DNA of 64,000 nt from Mesoplasma grammopterae ATCC 49580 (GTDB lineage Bacteria > Bacillota_I > Bacilli_A > Mycoplasmatales > Mycoplasmataceae), in assembly GCF_000701525.1 (NCBI RefSeq), contig NZ_JNJC01000001.1, forward strand, positions 186,001-250,000, in the 5' to 3' direction. The translations under genes were made by a program, and so were the position numbers. Numbering within the stretch: the first letter of the stretch is position 1; each line of letters opens with the position of its first letter. Shown piece after piece: positions 1 through 14,573 of this stretch. The notes beneath the pieces were generated by a model. It was not told where the DNA came from. It worked only from the letters and a program-made list of their open reading frames with translations, and searched no databases.

Positions 1-186
1 TGTAAAAGGTTTGTCTAAAACAGCCATTGTATCTTGGATATCAATTGCGTTCCCTTCTGCAGCTTTTGCATTAACATCGATTAATACGTATTCTTCAGCT
101 AAACCTTGGTTTACCGCTGAATAAATAAATGACATACCAACTGCACCAGTACCAACTAATACGACTTTATTTGAAGTTTTTTTCAT
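1..186 (-). CDS. ldh: L-lactate dehydrogenase, N-terminal part (runs off the window)
   Basis: The visible 62 residues begin MKKTSNKVVLVGTGAVGMSF, a Rossmann NAD-binding start with GxGxxG at about residues 12-17. ELVLID-type strand two follows (EYVLIDVNAKAAEGNAIDI), which fits LDH/MDH and best fits LDH. The enzyme reduces pyruvate to lactate and regenerates NAD+ at the end of glycolysis. The ATG is preceded by AGGAGATATT (191-200), and a TATAAT box reads on the minus strand at 238-243. The catalytic half lies outside the window, so LDH versus malate dehydrogenase is not formally settled. Confidence 0.85.
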   Translation of the reverse strand, partial: MKKTSNKVVLVGTGAVGMSFIYSAVNQGLAEEYVLIDVNAKAAEGNAIDIQDTMAVLDKPFT

Positions 187-237
187 ATTTAATATCTCCT
201 TATTATTTCTCTCTACACATATAATTATATTCTCTCT

Positions 238-243
238 ATTATA
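238..243 (-). promoter_or_regulatory. Probable -10 box of ldh
   Basis: A perfect TATAAT on the minus strand, about 52 bases upstream of the ldh ATG. No good -35 match lies 16-18 bases further upstream, so only the -10 is called. Confidence 0.45.
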
Positions 244-296
244 AAAAATTAAGTCTTTTGTTAGAGAAAATATTTTTTGTTTTTTAAGTTAAATAT

Positions 297-325
297 AAAA
301 AAGCATCATTTAACATGACGCTTTT
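297..325 (-). terminator. Intrinsic terminator after rpoC
   Basis: Read on the minus strand, AAAGCGTCAT and ATGATGCTTT form a 10-bp stem with one G-T wobble and a short loop, followed by T residues. It lies 9 bases beyond the rpoC stop. Confidence 0.75.
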
Positions 326-333
326 AAAAAATA

Positions 334-4098
<3,765 letters not shown>

Positions 4099-4107
4099 TT
4101 TGACCTC

Positions 4108-7100
4108 CTATTTCTCTTCAAATGAAAGGTTTATTTCACTTTCATCTACTTCTTCAAAACTATCTAGGTCTTCAATTTCAACAAGTGATATTGAATCTTC
4201 AAAAGTTAATTTATCAATTGATGCATGTTTCATACTTTCATCGTTAATTAAATCGTTGTCATCATCGTATGCATTAATTTGTGATTTATTACCTTTGTTA
4301 TCTAATAAGTAAATATCAAATCCTAATCCCATAATTTCTTTTGAAAGAACGTTAAATGATTCAGGTGTTCCTGGTGTAGGAATATTTTTTGATCTTACGA
4401 TAGCTTCATAAGTTTTTGTACGACCTTTTAAGTCATCTGATTTAATAGTTAAGATTTCTCTTAGAGTATGAGCTGCCCCATAAGCTTCTAACGCTCAAAC
4501 TTCCATTTCTCCGAAACGTTGTCCCCCGTTTTGTGCTTTTCCTCCAAGAGGTTGTTGAGTAATTAATGAGTACGGTCCAACACTTCTTGCGTGAAGTTTG
4601 TCATCAACCATGTGTGAAAGTTTCAACATGTACATAACTCCAACAGAAATTGGTTTGTCAATTGCTTCCCCTGTTTGACCATCAATTAATTTAACTTTTC
4701 CATAGTTTTCCATTCCAGCTTCAGCCATGATTTCATCTAAATCATTACTGTTAACTCCTTCAAAAACTGGAGTTGCAATTTTAACTCCTAATTTTTTAGC
4801 AGCCATTCCTAAATGAATTTCTAATATTTGTCCAATGTTCATACGTGATGGAATCCCTTGTGGGTTCAATAGAATATCTACTGGTGTACCATCTTCTAAG
4901 TGAGGCATGTCTTCAACAGGTAACACTTTTGAGATAATCCCTTTGTTACCATGACGTCCTGACATTTTATCCCCTTCTTGGATTTTACGTTTTTGAACAA
5001 TATAAACTTTAATTACTTCTAATACATCTGCTGGTAAATCAATACCATCTGGGTTCGCTGCTGATTTAGCTTTGAAACGTTTAACAGATTGAACAATACC
5101 TTCTCCACCATTTGGAACTTTTAATGAGTTATCTTTAACTGATCTTGATTTTTCTCCAAAGATAGCATGTAATAATTTATCTTCTGGTGATAATTGAGTT
5201 TGCCCTTTTGGAGTTACTTTACCAACTAAAATATCTCCTGTTTTAACTTCAGTACCAATAGCTACAATACCTTCGTTATCTAAATATTTTTTAGCATTGT
5301 CACTAATATTTGGGATTTCTGAAGTAATTTCTTCTGCTCCTTGTTTTGTATTACGCACTTCTAATACATATTCATCAATATGAACTGAAGTAAATTTGTC
5401 TTCCATGATTACTCTTTCAGACATAACAATAGCATCCTCAAAGTTGTAACCATTATATGTAGTAAAAGCAACAACTACGTTTTGTCCTAAAGCTAATTCT
5501 CCATTATCAACAGATGGACCATCGGCGATGATTTGACCTGCTTCAATTGAATCTCCAACTTTAACAATTGGTTTTTGTACAATTGAACTTCCGTTATTTG
5601 AACGTTCAAAGTTTGCTAATGTATAAGTTTTAATTCCTGCTTTTGATTCAACAGTAATTTGTTTCGCATCTACGTATTTTACAATACCGTTTTCTGTAGC
5701 TACAATACATACTCCTGAGTCTCTAGCTGCTTCAAATTCAATTCCTGTTCCAACGAATGGTGATTCTGGAACAATTGTAGGAACGGCTTGACGTTGCATG
5801 TTGGCACCCATAAGTGCACGGTTAGCGTCATCGTTTTCTAAGAATGGAATTGCTGAAGTAGCAACAGAAACAATTTGTTTTGGTGAAACGTCGATAAATT
5901 GAACTTCACTTACTTTAGCAATGTAATCATCACCTTTGTAACGTGAAACAACAGTTTCATCTAAAATTTTTCCATTTTCATCTTTAGTAACGTTTGATTG
6001 AGAAATAATGTATTCTTTTTCTTCATCAGCTGATAAATATTCATGTTCATTTTGAATTACACCATTAATAACTTTTAAGTAAGGTGTTCTAATAAATCCT
6101 AATTCATCAACAATAGCATAAGTTGATAAGTTGTTAATCAATCCAATGTTTGGTCCCTCTGGAGTTTCAATAGGACAGATTCTTCCATAGTGAGAAGGGT
6201 GAACGTCACGCACTTCTAAACTGGCACGGTCTCTTGATAATCCCCCAGGTCCTAAAGCAGTTAATCTACGTTTATTTGTTAATTCTGCTAATGGGTTTAT
6301 TTGATCCATGAATTGTGATAATTGTGATAAGTTGAAAAACTCTCCAATTACAGCAGTTAATGGTTTTGCATTAATAATTGTTGATACTTTTACTTTGTAT
6401 AAATCACTTGTTGAAAGTTTTTCTTTAACGTTTTTATCAATACGTGTTAATCCCATTCTGAATTGATTTTGTAATAATTCTCCAACTGTTCTAACACGAC
6501 GGTTAGCTAAGTTATCAATATCATCATATTCACCTATGTTGTATTCTAATCCTAATAAGTAAGAAACAGTAGCTACAATATCAACAACTGTAATGTGTTC
6601 TTCTTTTGAGTTAGGAGTAATTCCAACGATTGTAAATGTTTCATCTTTTGAGTTATTGTCTTGGTAAACTTTAACTTTTTGGATTTGACGTGAACCTGGA
6701 ATATCTTCTCTGTATTCAATTGAAGAAACCATTACACCATCTTGTGATAATGCATCAGAAACTTCTTTAATGTTTGCTTTTGAAATTTCAGTATTTTTAG
6801 CAACTAAAACTTTTCCGCTAGCATCAACAATATCTTCAGCTAATATTCTTCCCATTAAACGATTTTTAACAGCTAATTTTTGTTGTAATTTGAATCTACC
6901 TGCTTTAGTTAAATCGTATTTTCTACGGTCAAATAATAATCCGTTAATGTATTTTGAAGCTCCATCAGAAGTAGCAGTTTCACCTTGTCTAATTTTTTTA
7001 TAAATTTCTTGAACGTGTTGCGCTCAGTCTGCATATGTATCACCAGTATCGTTGTCATTTTTTAACGTTTCAACAATAACTTTATCTTTATCATAAATAT

Positions 7101-7962
7101 TTAAGATTGTATCTCTATCTAATCCTAAGATTTTTAAGAATGATGTTGCAGTTGTTTTTCTTGATTTGTCAATTTTAACAAATAGTGAATTTATTGTTTC
7201 AGCAGTTTTTTTAGTATCAGTTTCAAACTCTAATCAAGTACCACGACTTGGGATAATATCACCATTGTATAAGCTTTCCCCTGTTTTATTATTGATTTCT
7301 GTTTTGAAATATGAACCAGGTGATCTAACTAATTGTGAAACAATAACTTTTTGTGAACCATTAATAACAAATGTTCCAGCATCAGTCATTAGAGGGAAGT
7401 CTCCAAAGAATACTTGTCCTCATTTTCTTACACTAATTTCTGCTACAATAACATCTTCTTTTTCTTCTAAAATTGTAATTTGGAATAAGTCATTCTTTTC
7501 TGTTCCTTTTAGCTTAACATCAAAGAAATAAATGTTATCAGTGTTTTTAACAAGTGAAACATTTTTTGAATCTGTTTTTTCAGCAATTCAATTTGATAAT
7601 ACTTTCTTAACATCTTTTTCTACAATTTCTTCAAATTCTTTTGAAATGTCTTCAGTCTTTGTAAACATTAATTGTAAGTCTACATAAATTGGAGCATCAT
7701 AGATTTTTGATTGTTCTTTCGCTTTTGATGGAGAAATTTTTGCTTCTTTAATTTCTCACCCTTCTAAGAAAAGAGATGCACTAGCATCATTTGAGCTCAT
7801 TGCAAAAAATTCATTTAAAACTTCATCGATTCCTTTTGTTTTGAATCATTCGAAAGTTTTAGTTTGAATTTCGATTAAGTTTGGTAACTCAAGATTACCA
7901 GAAACTTTTCTATAATCACGTCTTTCAACGCCACGGTTTACTTTTTTAATTTTATATGCCAT
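4108..7962 (-). CDS. rpoB: DNA-directed RNA polymerase beta subunit
   Basis: The 1284-residue beta subunit begins [17 protein letters not shown]. Conserved blocks include the [14 protein letters not shown] region and [12 protein letters not shown] near the active centre. [20 protein letters not shown] stands near the C terminus, with TGA as the Trp codon. A short acidic tail ends in INLSFEEK. The start is preceded by GAAAGGAAACA. It begins 14 bases after the Fic-like gene and ends inside the rpoC ribosome-binding site, so all three probably share one transcript. Confidence 0.98.
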
Positions 7963-7976
7963 GTTGTTTCCTTTCA

Positions 7977-9134
7977 TTATTCTAATATGTATTTATACTT
8001 ATTTAATTGCTTATCAGCAACTCTAAAGTTTGCGTCATTTTTTGTAACTTTGACTATGTTAGCACTTTTAAGGTTTTCTAAAGCATCCTTAATTTCTTGT
8101 TTTTTAACTCCTGCATAACCTGCAATTTTTAATTTGTCAGTAATTCTTTTAACAGAAACTTCTTTAGTTCTTTCTGTCAAAATACTAATTAACACAATAA
8201 GTTCATAATCGCTTGGAAAAAATTTTGATCGAACTTCAGAATCTTGCGCTATTCATTCTTTTACCAAAGAAGCTATAAAACCTCTTTTTACGGAATCTTG
8301 TAAATATTTTTTAACAGTTTTTAAAAGGTCATTTACATTTAAATTGTTATCGTAAGATTCATTAATTTTTTCAATAATTTTATCTCAGTGATTTAGTAAA
8401 TCAAAAATTCATATTTGAAAAATTTGTTTCTCTTTAGATTGACCTATGAATCAAAGACTCATAAGTAAAGCTAATGTTGAATTGAATTTTTGATAAGGTT
8501 GAATAATTAAAATCTGTAAGAAAATAATTATTGCTTTTGTAAAACCATCAAAAGAATTTTCAGGTATATCATTTATAAATTTGAATAAGCCTTTTAGTTC
8601 ATCATCTATTGATTCAAAGTTAATTAAAACATCAGTCAAAAGTTTTTTATTGTCTGTTCTATAGTAATTAGCTTTTCTGTCTAGGTTAAACTCTGTATTT
8701 CTGAATAATATATGAATTAACAACTCATAGTTATCTTCATTAATTTCAAAGTCAGCTTTTTTGACCAATCTAACAGCTTCTATTAAATTCATTGCTAGTT
8801 TTTCTTTTTTAGTTTTTGGTTTAGCTCCATTTTCAATTCTTCTAATCATGTTGTGAATAGAAATAGTTGAAGATCCTTCTGCTAAGTTTTCCAAAAACAT
8901 CAATGAAGATATATTGCTAGTTAGAATAAAATCATTCAATTCCTTGTTCTTAGTAAATGTATATGCTTGAAAGTAGTTTGTTAAGTACTTATCTCCTTCA
9001 ATTTCTTGAACTGGTTCAAAATTCATTTTTTGCCCTATTGATAGCGGGAAGTCTAAAGTTAAATAACTTTGTTCTTCAACAATCTGATTCATTGAATCAA
9101 TAATCTTCTTATTTAAAAAATAGTTTAGACTCAT
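7977..9134 (-). CDS. Degenerate Fic-like protein with C-terminal winged helix
   Basis: A 385-residue protein, whole only if TGA is Trp. The region EGSSTISIHNM at about residues 88-98 resembles the SSxIEG stretch of Fic N-terminal regions. The IIQPYQKFNSTLALLMS segment at about 211-227 lines up with the Fic catalytic loop HPFxDGNGRTARLLM, but His, Asp, Gly, Asn and Arg are replaced. The last 70 residues look like a winged helix (KRITDKLKIAGYAGVKKQEI). Catalytic AMPylation therefore looks lost. Fic plus wHTH is a known layout; the role here is unknown. It heads the rpoB-rpoC transcript behind a strong promoter. Family assignment is by eye only. Confidence 0.5.
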
Positions 9135-9216
9135 ATGACTTCCTCCAATATTTCTTTTGCAAAAAAATTGAGGATAGCAGAAGCTCTTAACTAACTAAAC
9201 TATACTCGATTATTAT

Positions 9217-9245
9217 ATTATATAGAAAAGACACTAAAAAAGCAA
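9217..9245 (-). promoter_or_regulatory. Sigma-A promoter of the Fic-like/rpoB/rpoC transcript
   Basis: On the minus strand TTGCTT (9240-9245) and TATAAT (9217-9222) are separated by exactly 17 bases. An untranslated leader of about 75 bases follows, with TTGGAGGAAG just ahead of the Fic-like ATG. The rplL terminator lies upstream, so rpoBC has a promoter independent of rplJL. Confidence 0.7.
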
Positions 9246-9318
9246 ATATTTCATGTGTTTCAGGTACTAAATTTCAGCTAATTTATTTAACTTTAAACTA
9301 CTATTTAATTATAAAAAT

Positions 9319-9356
9319 AAAAAAACTATCAAGATTGATCTTGAAAGTCTTTTTTA
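9319..9356 (-). terminator. Intrinsic terminator after rplL
   Basis: Minus strand: ACTTTCAAGA, loop TCAA, TCTTGATAGT, then a run of seven T. The stem is 10 bp with one mismatch. It separates rplJL from the rpoBC transcript. Confidence 0.8.
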
Positions 9357-9374
9357 AGAAATATAGTTGGAATA

Positions 9375-9743
9375 CTATTTGTATTCTACTGATGCTCCTG
9401 CTTCAATTAATTGAGCTTTAATTGCGTCAGCTTCTTCGATTTTTACGTTTTCTTTAATAGCTACTGGTAAAGTTCCGTCAACTAATTTTTTAGCGTCCAT
9501 TAATCCTAATCCAGTTACTTCTTTAACTACTTTAATAACTGCAACTTTTTGTCCACCTGCGTTTGTTAACATAATTGCAACTTCTGATGGAGCTGCGTCA
9601 GCAACAGCTGGTCCAGCAGCAACAGCAACACCTGCTGATGCAACAACGTCGAAGTGTTCTTCGATTGCTTTAACTAATTCGTTTAATTCTGTTAATTTCA
9701 TTTCTTCTAATGCTTTAATAATATCTTCTTTTGTAATTGCCAT
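9375..9743 (-). CDS. rplL: 50S ribosomal protein L7/L12
   Basis: A 122-residue stalk protein that recruits translation factors to the 50S subunit. An N-terminal dimerisation helix (ITKEDIIKALEEMKLTELNE) is followed by an Ala/Val/Pro hinge at about residues 35-52. The conserved C-terminal domain contains KVAVIKVVKEVTGLGLMDAKKLV and ends VEYK. It follows rplJ by 59 bases, as in most bacteria. The ATG has AAAGGAGACC upstream. Confidence 0.97.
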   Translation of the reverse strand: MAITKEDIIKALEEMKLTELNELVKAIEEHFDVVASAGVAVAAGPAVADAAPSEVAIMLTNAGGQKVAVIKVVKEVTGLGLMDAKKLVDGTLPVAIKENVKIEEADAIKAQLIEAGASVEYK

Positions 9744-9802
9744 GATTTTGGTCTCCTTTAATATTTTTCTTTTTTGCTATTAATACATTTTGATTATTTG
9801 TA

Positions 9803-10303
9803 TTAGTCTTGTTTTGTATCAGCAACAGCGTTAATTACAGCCATAACTTGACGTAATGGGTAAAGTAAGCTTGATGCAAACATTGAGTATAAATCTTCTT
9901 TTGATGGTAGTGTAGCAACTTCCATAATTGCTGCAGTATCCATAGCTGCGCCTTCGTAAACTCCGGCTTTTAATTTTAATGCTTCGTTTTCTTTTGCAAA
10001 GTTTGCTACTAATTTAGCAGCTCCAATTGCATCATCATTTGAGAAAACAAAAACATTTTGTTGAGTTAAATATTCGTTTAATTCTGTTAAATTTAATTCT
10101 TCAGCAGCTCTTCTAACAAGTGAGTCTTTGTAAACTTTAACTTCGATACCTTGTTTTAAAGCTTGTCTTCTTAAATTTGACATTTGTTCAACTGTTAAGT
10201 GTTTGTATTCTGCAATAGCAACACCTTGAGCTGATTGAATTTTAGAAACAATCTCAGCAACGATTTCTGCTTTTTTAGCATGTGCAGGTCTATTTGTTGA
10301 CAT
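9803..10303 (-). CDS. rplJ: 50S ribosomal protein L10
   Basis: A 166-residue protein that anchors the L7/L12 dimers on 23S rRNA. It shows AKKAEIVAEIVSKIQSAQGV near the N terminus, then a basic NLRRQALKQGIEVKVYKDSL segment, and a C-terminal helix for L12 binding (MFASSLLYPLRQVMAVINAV). It is first gene of an rplJ-rplL pair with a structured leader and attenuator directly upstream, consistent with L10 autoregulation. Confidence 0.97.
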   Translation of the reverse strand: MSTNRPAHAKKAEIVAEIVSKIQSAQGVAIAEYKHLTVEQMSNLRRQALKQGIEVKVYKDSLVRRAAEELNLTELNEYLTQQNVFVFSNDDAIGAAKLVANFAKENEALKLKAGVYEGAAMDTAAIMEVATLPSKEDLYSMFASSLLYPLRQVMAVINAVADTKQD

Positions 10304-10331
10304 TCGTATTCCTCCTATTTTCTTATTTTGT

Positions 10332-10369
10332 AAAACAAAACCCTCGGTTCTTAATGCAAAGACCGAGGG
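10332..10369 (-). terminator. Attenuator hairpin in the rplJ leader
   Basis: Minus strand CCCTCGGT and ACCGAGGG form a perfect 8-bp GC-rich stem around a 13-base loop. TTTTGTTTTA follows, only about 30 bases before the rplJ ATG. Being upstream of the gene it controls, it is best read as an attenuator rather than the end of another transcript. Confidence 0.75.
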
Positions 10370-10490
10370 AAACGTAAAAATACATTTTTTAAATTAATGA
10401 TTGATTTATTTAATAAATGTTTATTTTAATCCTCGGTAACAAATTAAGGGAATTTCCCAGTTACTGTCTTTGGTATTAATAGCCTTTATT
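10370..10490 (-). promoter_or_regulatory. Ribosomal protein L10 leader RNA
   Basis: The stretch ahead of rplJ is not coding. On the minus strand it carries conserved-looking GACAGTAACTGGGAAATTCCC and GTTACCGAGGATTAAAAT segments. The CCGAGG at about 10431-10436 could pair with the CCTCGG arm of the downstream attenuator and act as antiterminator. This matches the known L10-leader mechanism of Firmicutes. I assign it by position and complementarity, not by a covariance search. Confidence 0.65.
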
Positions 10491-10491
10491 A

Positions 10492-10519
10492 ATAATATCA
10501 TATTGATTATTTATTTCAA
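10492..10519 (-). promoter_or_regulatory. Possible promoter of rplJL
   Basis: Minus strand TTGAAA (10514-10519), a 16-base spacer and TATTAT (10492-10497). It lies just beyond the stop of the upstream membrane-protein gene and just before the L10 leader. Confidence 0.4.
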
Positions 10520-10528
10520 TAATTACGA

Positions 10529-13087
10529 CTAAACTTCAACATCATCATTTCGTTTGATTATATCCATATCAGTTTCATTAGGAGGGAATACACCATCATT
10601 TTGACGTTTTTTGTATCATTCGAATTGCCCTTCAAATGGATGTAATCTTCTAACTTCTTGAGCAAGTTCTATGTAAATATCATCACTCATACTATTTCAG
10701 TTATATTTAAAGAATTTTCTATCTGATTTAAACTCAGCTAATTCTTTGGCTAAACCTAATGAGATCATTCCATCTATAACATGTTTTCCAAGGAAACTAC
10801 CAAATCTTATTTCTCTATTCCTGTTTCTTGCGCCAATAAGACCAAGGGTAACAAAGAAAACTGCAAATATTAATAATATTCCTGCTTGTTGCATAATGTA
10901 CAGTGTATCCGATGAATTAAATCCATTTTCTCCAACACCATATATTATTGATCCTAGTCCATGTAATACATATGTGAACTCAGCAACAAAACTAATTTTG
11001 TGAAAGAATTCAAATTGCATAAATGAAGGGAATGTTCCTCATCCTGATGAAATATTTATAACTAAATAAATGATAACTAAAACTTTTGAAATTGTTTCAT
11101 CCTTAAACAAGAACCATAATCCTTGTATAGTAAGTACAAATATAAGATCTACAAATAATAGCCATAGTCATACAGAAAGCATAGCGGCTGAACCTATTGT
11201 TATTCAACCAGTTAGACTTAAAGCTATAGTAAGTGCTGTTGCTTGAACTATTCCTGTAACTAACATAAGTAATGTTTTTGATACATATCATTTTCCAGTT
11301 TTAAGTTTTTTAGTTCTTCTTGCTCTATCATATATAAATGTTTGCATAAATGTACCAACAAACAATCCGATGATTATAAAGAACTCTCCAATTCCAATTC
11401 CATAAATTCCATTTTTTAAACCAGCTATTTCAATATTAACTATTTCAAATCTATCAAAAGTTTTATGTTTAATATATTCAATAACTTTTTTGTTCAATGT
11501 ATTTAAAAATGAAATCTGATTAGTAAATCCATTTGCTACAGCTAGTTTATCCATGTTCTTATTAAATTCAAATACAGTTGTTGCATTTCTATTTAAAGGG
11601 TTTAAGGTTGAATTAAACACTTCTTGAGATTTAATTGATCTTAGATTAAATCCAATTTTTTCATTTAAAATTGAACTTATTTTTGGTAAGTAAGTTTTAA
11701 AGTTAAATTTTAAGTTTTGTATAGGGCTATTATTGATTGCAGCTACAAAAGCTGTTATGGCTTTTTGAACTTTTGAATCTAGTCCTAACTGATCTATGTG
11801 TTCTAAATTAATTCACATTTTTTGTGAATCTTCAAATGGGTTTATTCCATGCATCACATCATATAAATACTTGTTTAAAATATGTGAGTTGTCATTTAAT
11901 AATAAAATATAACCCATTAGTTTTGAATTAGAAAGATCTATTTTCAATATCTTAGCTATTGTTTTTAATTGCTCGTTATCTAACAATGACGCAATTGTAT
12001 TTGTAAATATACCATTTGTTTTTTCTGCAGCATCTGCTTTTGAAGTTATTTCTTCTCTTATATCACCAAAAATAGTATTTTCAGATTTAACTCTTTGAAT
12101 CCCTTCTGTTTCTGAAGTTGACTCATTTACTGAATCACTTATAACATACTGTTTATTCGCTTCAATAATAGCATCAGAATTATTTATAATTCCAAAACTT
12201 TGAGAAGCACTTACTTTTTCATCATTTGAAGGTGTGTAAGTTACTTGTTTATAGAAGTTCTTATAAACAATATTTGAAATAAATGACGGTATGTTTTCAC
12301 CTAAAAAATCTTCAACTGCTGATAGTATAAGTGCTGATTTCATTTCCATCATACTATTTAGGTAATATCCGAAAATAAAGTTTCTTTCAAATGTTGTTCA
12401 AAGATTAATATTTGATTTAGGTAACTTAGGTGCCTCATTTTTTCTATTAAAAGTTGTTCCTACTTGTTGAATTAAATATTCTCCAAAACCTTTTTCAATT
12501 TTGGCTTGAACATAATATTTTTTACCTTTTCATTGTTTTTCAATTTCTTTTTCAGATGAAATGTATCTGATGTTAGTAAATGCCATATCTTCTTTTAATT
12601 CCGGAGAAGAAAATACATAATCTTCATCCTTAATATTTTTATCTGTTTTTTCATTTAAAGCTGACTTAATTATGTCTCATACATTAAATTGAAAAATGTG
12701 ATTTGCAACTTCTTCTTTTGAAGAAATTTGCATTGTTCCAGTGTTTGTATATAAAATCCTTTTTTCGATGTCATAAGCTGAAGAAATGGCTTGTTCTTTA
12801 CTTATATAACCATCCAATGAATTATATTTATAATCTGTTAAAACACCGAGTTTAAAATCGAGTTTTTCCATATCATTATTTTTATATACTCAGACTGTAT
12901 TGTCTTCGTTTAAAATTGCAACTGGTGCCTTTCCTAAATTGATTGTTGGGTTTCAAAAAGCTATTAAACATGTTACTCCATACAATATAGGTATTAATGC
13001 AATACCTATAAATTTAGAAATCCTTTTTACCGAAGACAGAACTCGAGATGTAAATTCATCTCGAAAACCTTTGATAATTCCTATCAT
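10529..13087 (-). CDS. YhgE/Pip-family membrane protein
   Basis: An 852-residue protein, whole with TGA as Trp. Residues 28-62 read IALIPILYGVTCLIAFWNP followed by APVAILNEDN. This is the typical YhgE/Pip opening: one transmembrane helix, then the 'P-V-A-(V/I)-x-N-x-D' strand. A long extracytoplasmic-type region of about 500 residues follows, and several hydrophobic helices lie near the C terminus (for example EFFIIIGLFVGTFMQTFIY and a later GILLIFAVFFVTLGLIGA). The family is ABC-2-like; some members are linked to type VII secretion or phage infection. Its role here is unknown. No ATPase gene is adjacent. Confidence 0.6.
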
Positions 13088-13142
13088 ATGTCTCCTTTTA
13101 AATAAATGAACTTAGTAGTTCATATATATAAGATAACACTTA

Positions 13143-13171
13143 ATAAAAAAAATAACTTTAAAGTTATTTAA
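13143..13171 (-). terminator. Terminator overlapping the permease stop
   Basis: Minus strand AAATAACTTT/AAAGTTATTT is a perfect palindrome followed by a T-run. The permease TAA stop at 13164-13166 lies inside the stem. Confidence 0.65.
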
Positions 13172-14573
13172 TTTTTATATTTTTGCTAGATTTTTCTTGT
13201 AACTTGTTTTTATAGTATCCAATCGGAAGTAATATTATAACAATAAATAACATTAAAAGTGGTTGTCATATAATTGCTCAAAGTTTTACAAAAGTTATTT
13301 CTTCCATACTCATTATTGGTTGTATAAACATCATATAAAGTATTCCTAATAAAGTTATCAAGATTGTTACAAAAGATGCAATAACTAAAAATATGAACAT
13401 AGATTTTGAATATATTTTTTTATACTCTGGGTCATTTTTTCTTAAATTAATAATTGATAAATTTAATAGTGTCTTTAATAAAATTGTTGCAAATATGAAA
13501 GAACTTACAATTTGTGTTAAAGTATGTGAAAAAACATATAATGATGCAAAAGCCATTAAAAGCAACATTGCTAAATATGGCTGATTAGTTCTTTTGTGAG
13601 TTTTGGTAAATAACCCAGGTATGTCTCTTTCTTCAGCTAATTTAAATACTAGTCTTGACTGGAATAAAACAAGCGCATTAATTGATCCAATCATTAAAAT
13701 AATAGCAAATACATTAAATGTAATCTTAGCCCAGTTTGGAAGTACTGAAAGTTTACTTACAATAGTTTCTTCTCCACTCCCGCCAATTAATTCACCAGGT
13801 TTAGCAATTGAAAGTAAGGCTATGGTATAAATTATATAAATTAACATAACAATAATTACTCCACCAACCACTGTTTTTGGTACTGTTTTTTTTGGATTTT
13901 CAATCTCTTCAGTTATATAAGTTGCTGTTTCAGTCCCTGAATACGCAAAGCCTGTTAAAGTAGCTGCTGGAATTAGCATAATTGTTGATAGATACAATTT
14001 TGTAAAATCTTTATTTATTTCTGGATTAGTTAATATACCATCTTTTGAACCATAAATAAATGCCAAAATAATAATTAAAAGAATTGGTAAAATTTTTGCA
14101 ACTAAAAAAATAAATTGAGTAACTCTTGAACTATTTTTTATAAGAATTTGAGAACCCCCAATTAAAAATAAAATACCAACACCAATTAGTTTCTCTCAAA
14201 TTGTATTTGCTTCCATTCCAACTAACTGTCTGAACAAAGAAGCCATTGCTGTACAACAACTTGCCAATGAAGTTGCAGATACAAATAAAACTAATATTCA
14301 TCCAAATCAAAATGCCATTAATTTTCAATTACATATTTTTAATCAAGAATATCCTGTTCCACTTTTTTGATAGCTTATTGATGGTTCAATCATTAAAAAA
14401 GCTTCTGGTAAAACTAGAATGGCACCAAAAATTCAAGCTAAAATCATAAGTATTGCATTTTCACCAGACATAAATAGTGTATTTCCAAACGTAATTATTA
14501 TACTAGAACCAATTGTTGCTGTTAGTGTCGTTGCTAATACTGTTCAAAACCCATATTTTTTATTTAATTTCAT
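13164..14573 (-). CDS. APC-superfamily amino acid permease
   Basis: A 469-residue polytopic membrane protein with about 12 hydrophobic segments. The N terminus has WTVLATTLTATIGSSIIITFGN, an APC-type broken first helix with the TxxxIG(S)xI pattern. A mid-protein FAYSGTETATYITEEIENPKKTVPK segment is the classic APC 'E-E-(x)-N-P-x-x-x-P' motif. It probably imports amino acids by exchange or proton symport, but the substrate cannot be read from sequence. The ATG overlaps the end of the upstream hydrolase gene by 14 bases, so the two are probably co-translated. Confidence 0.85.
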
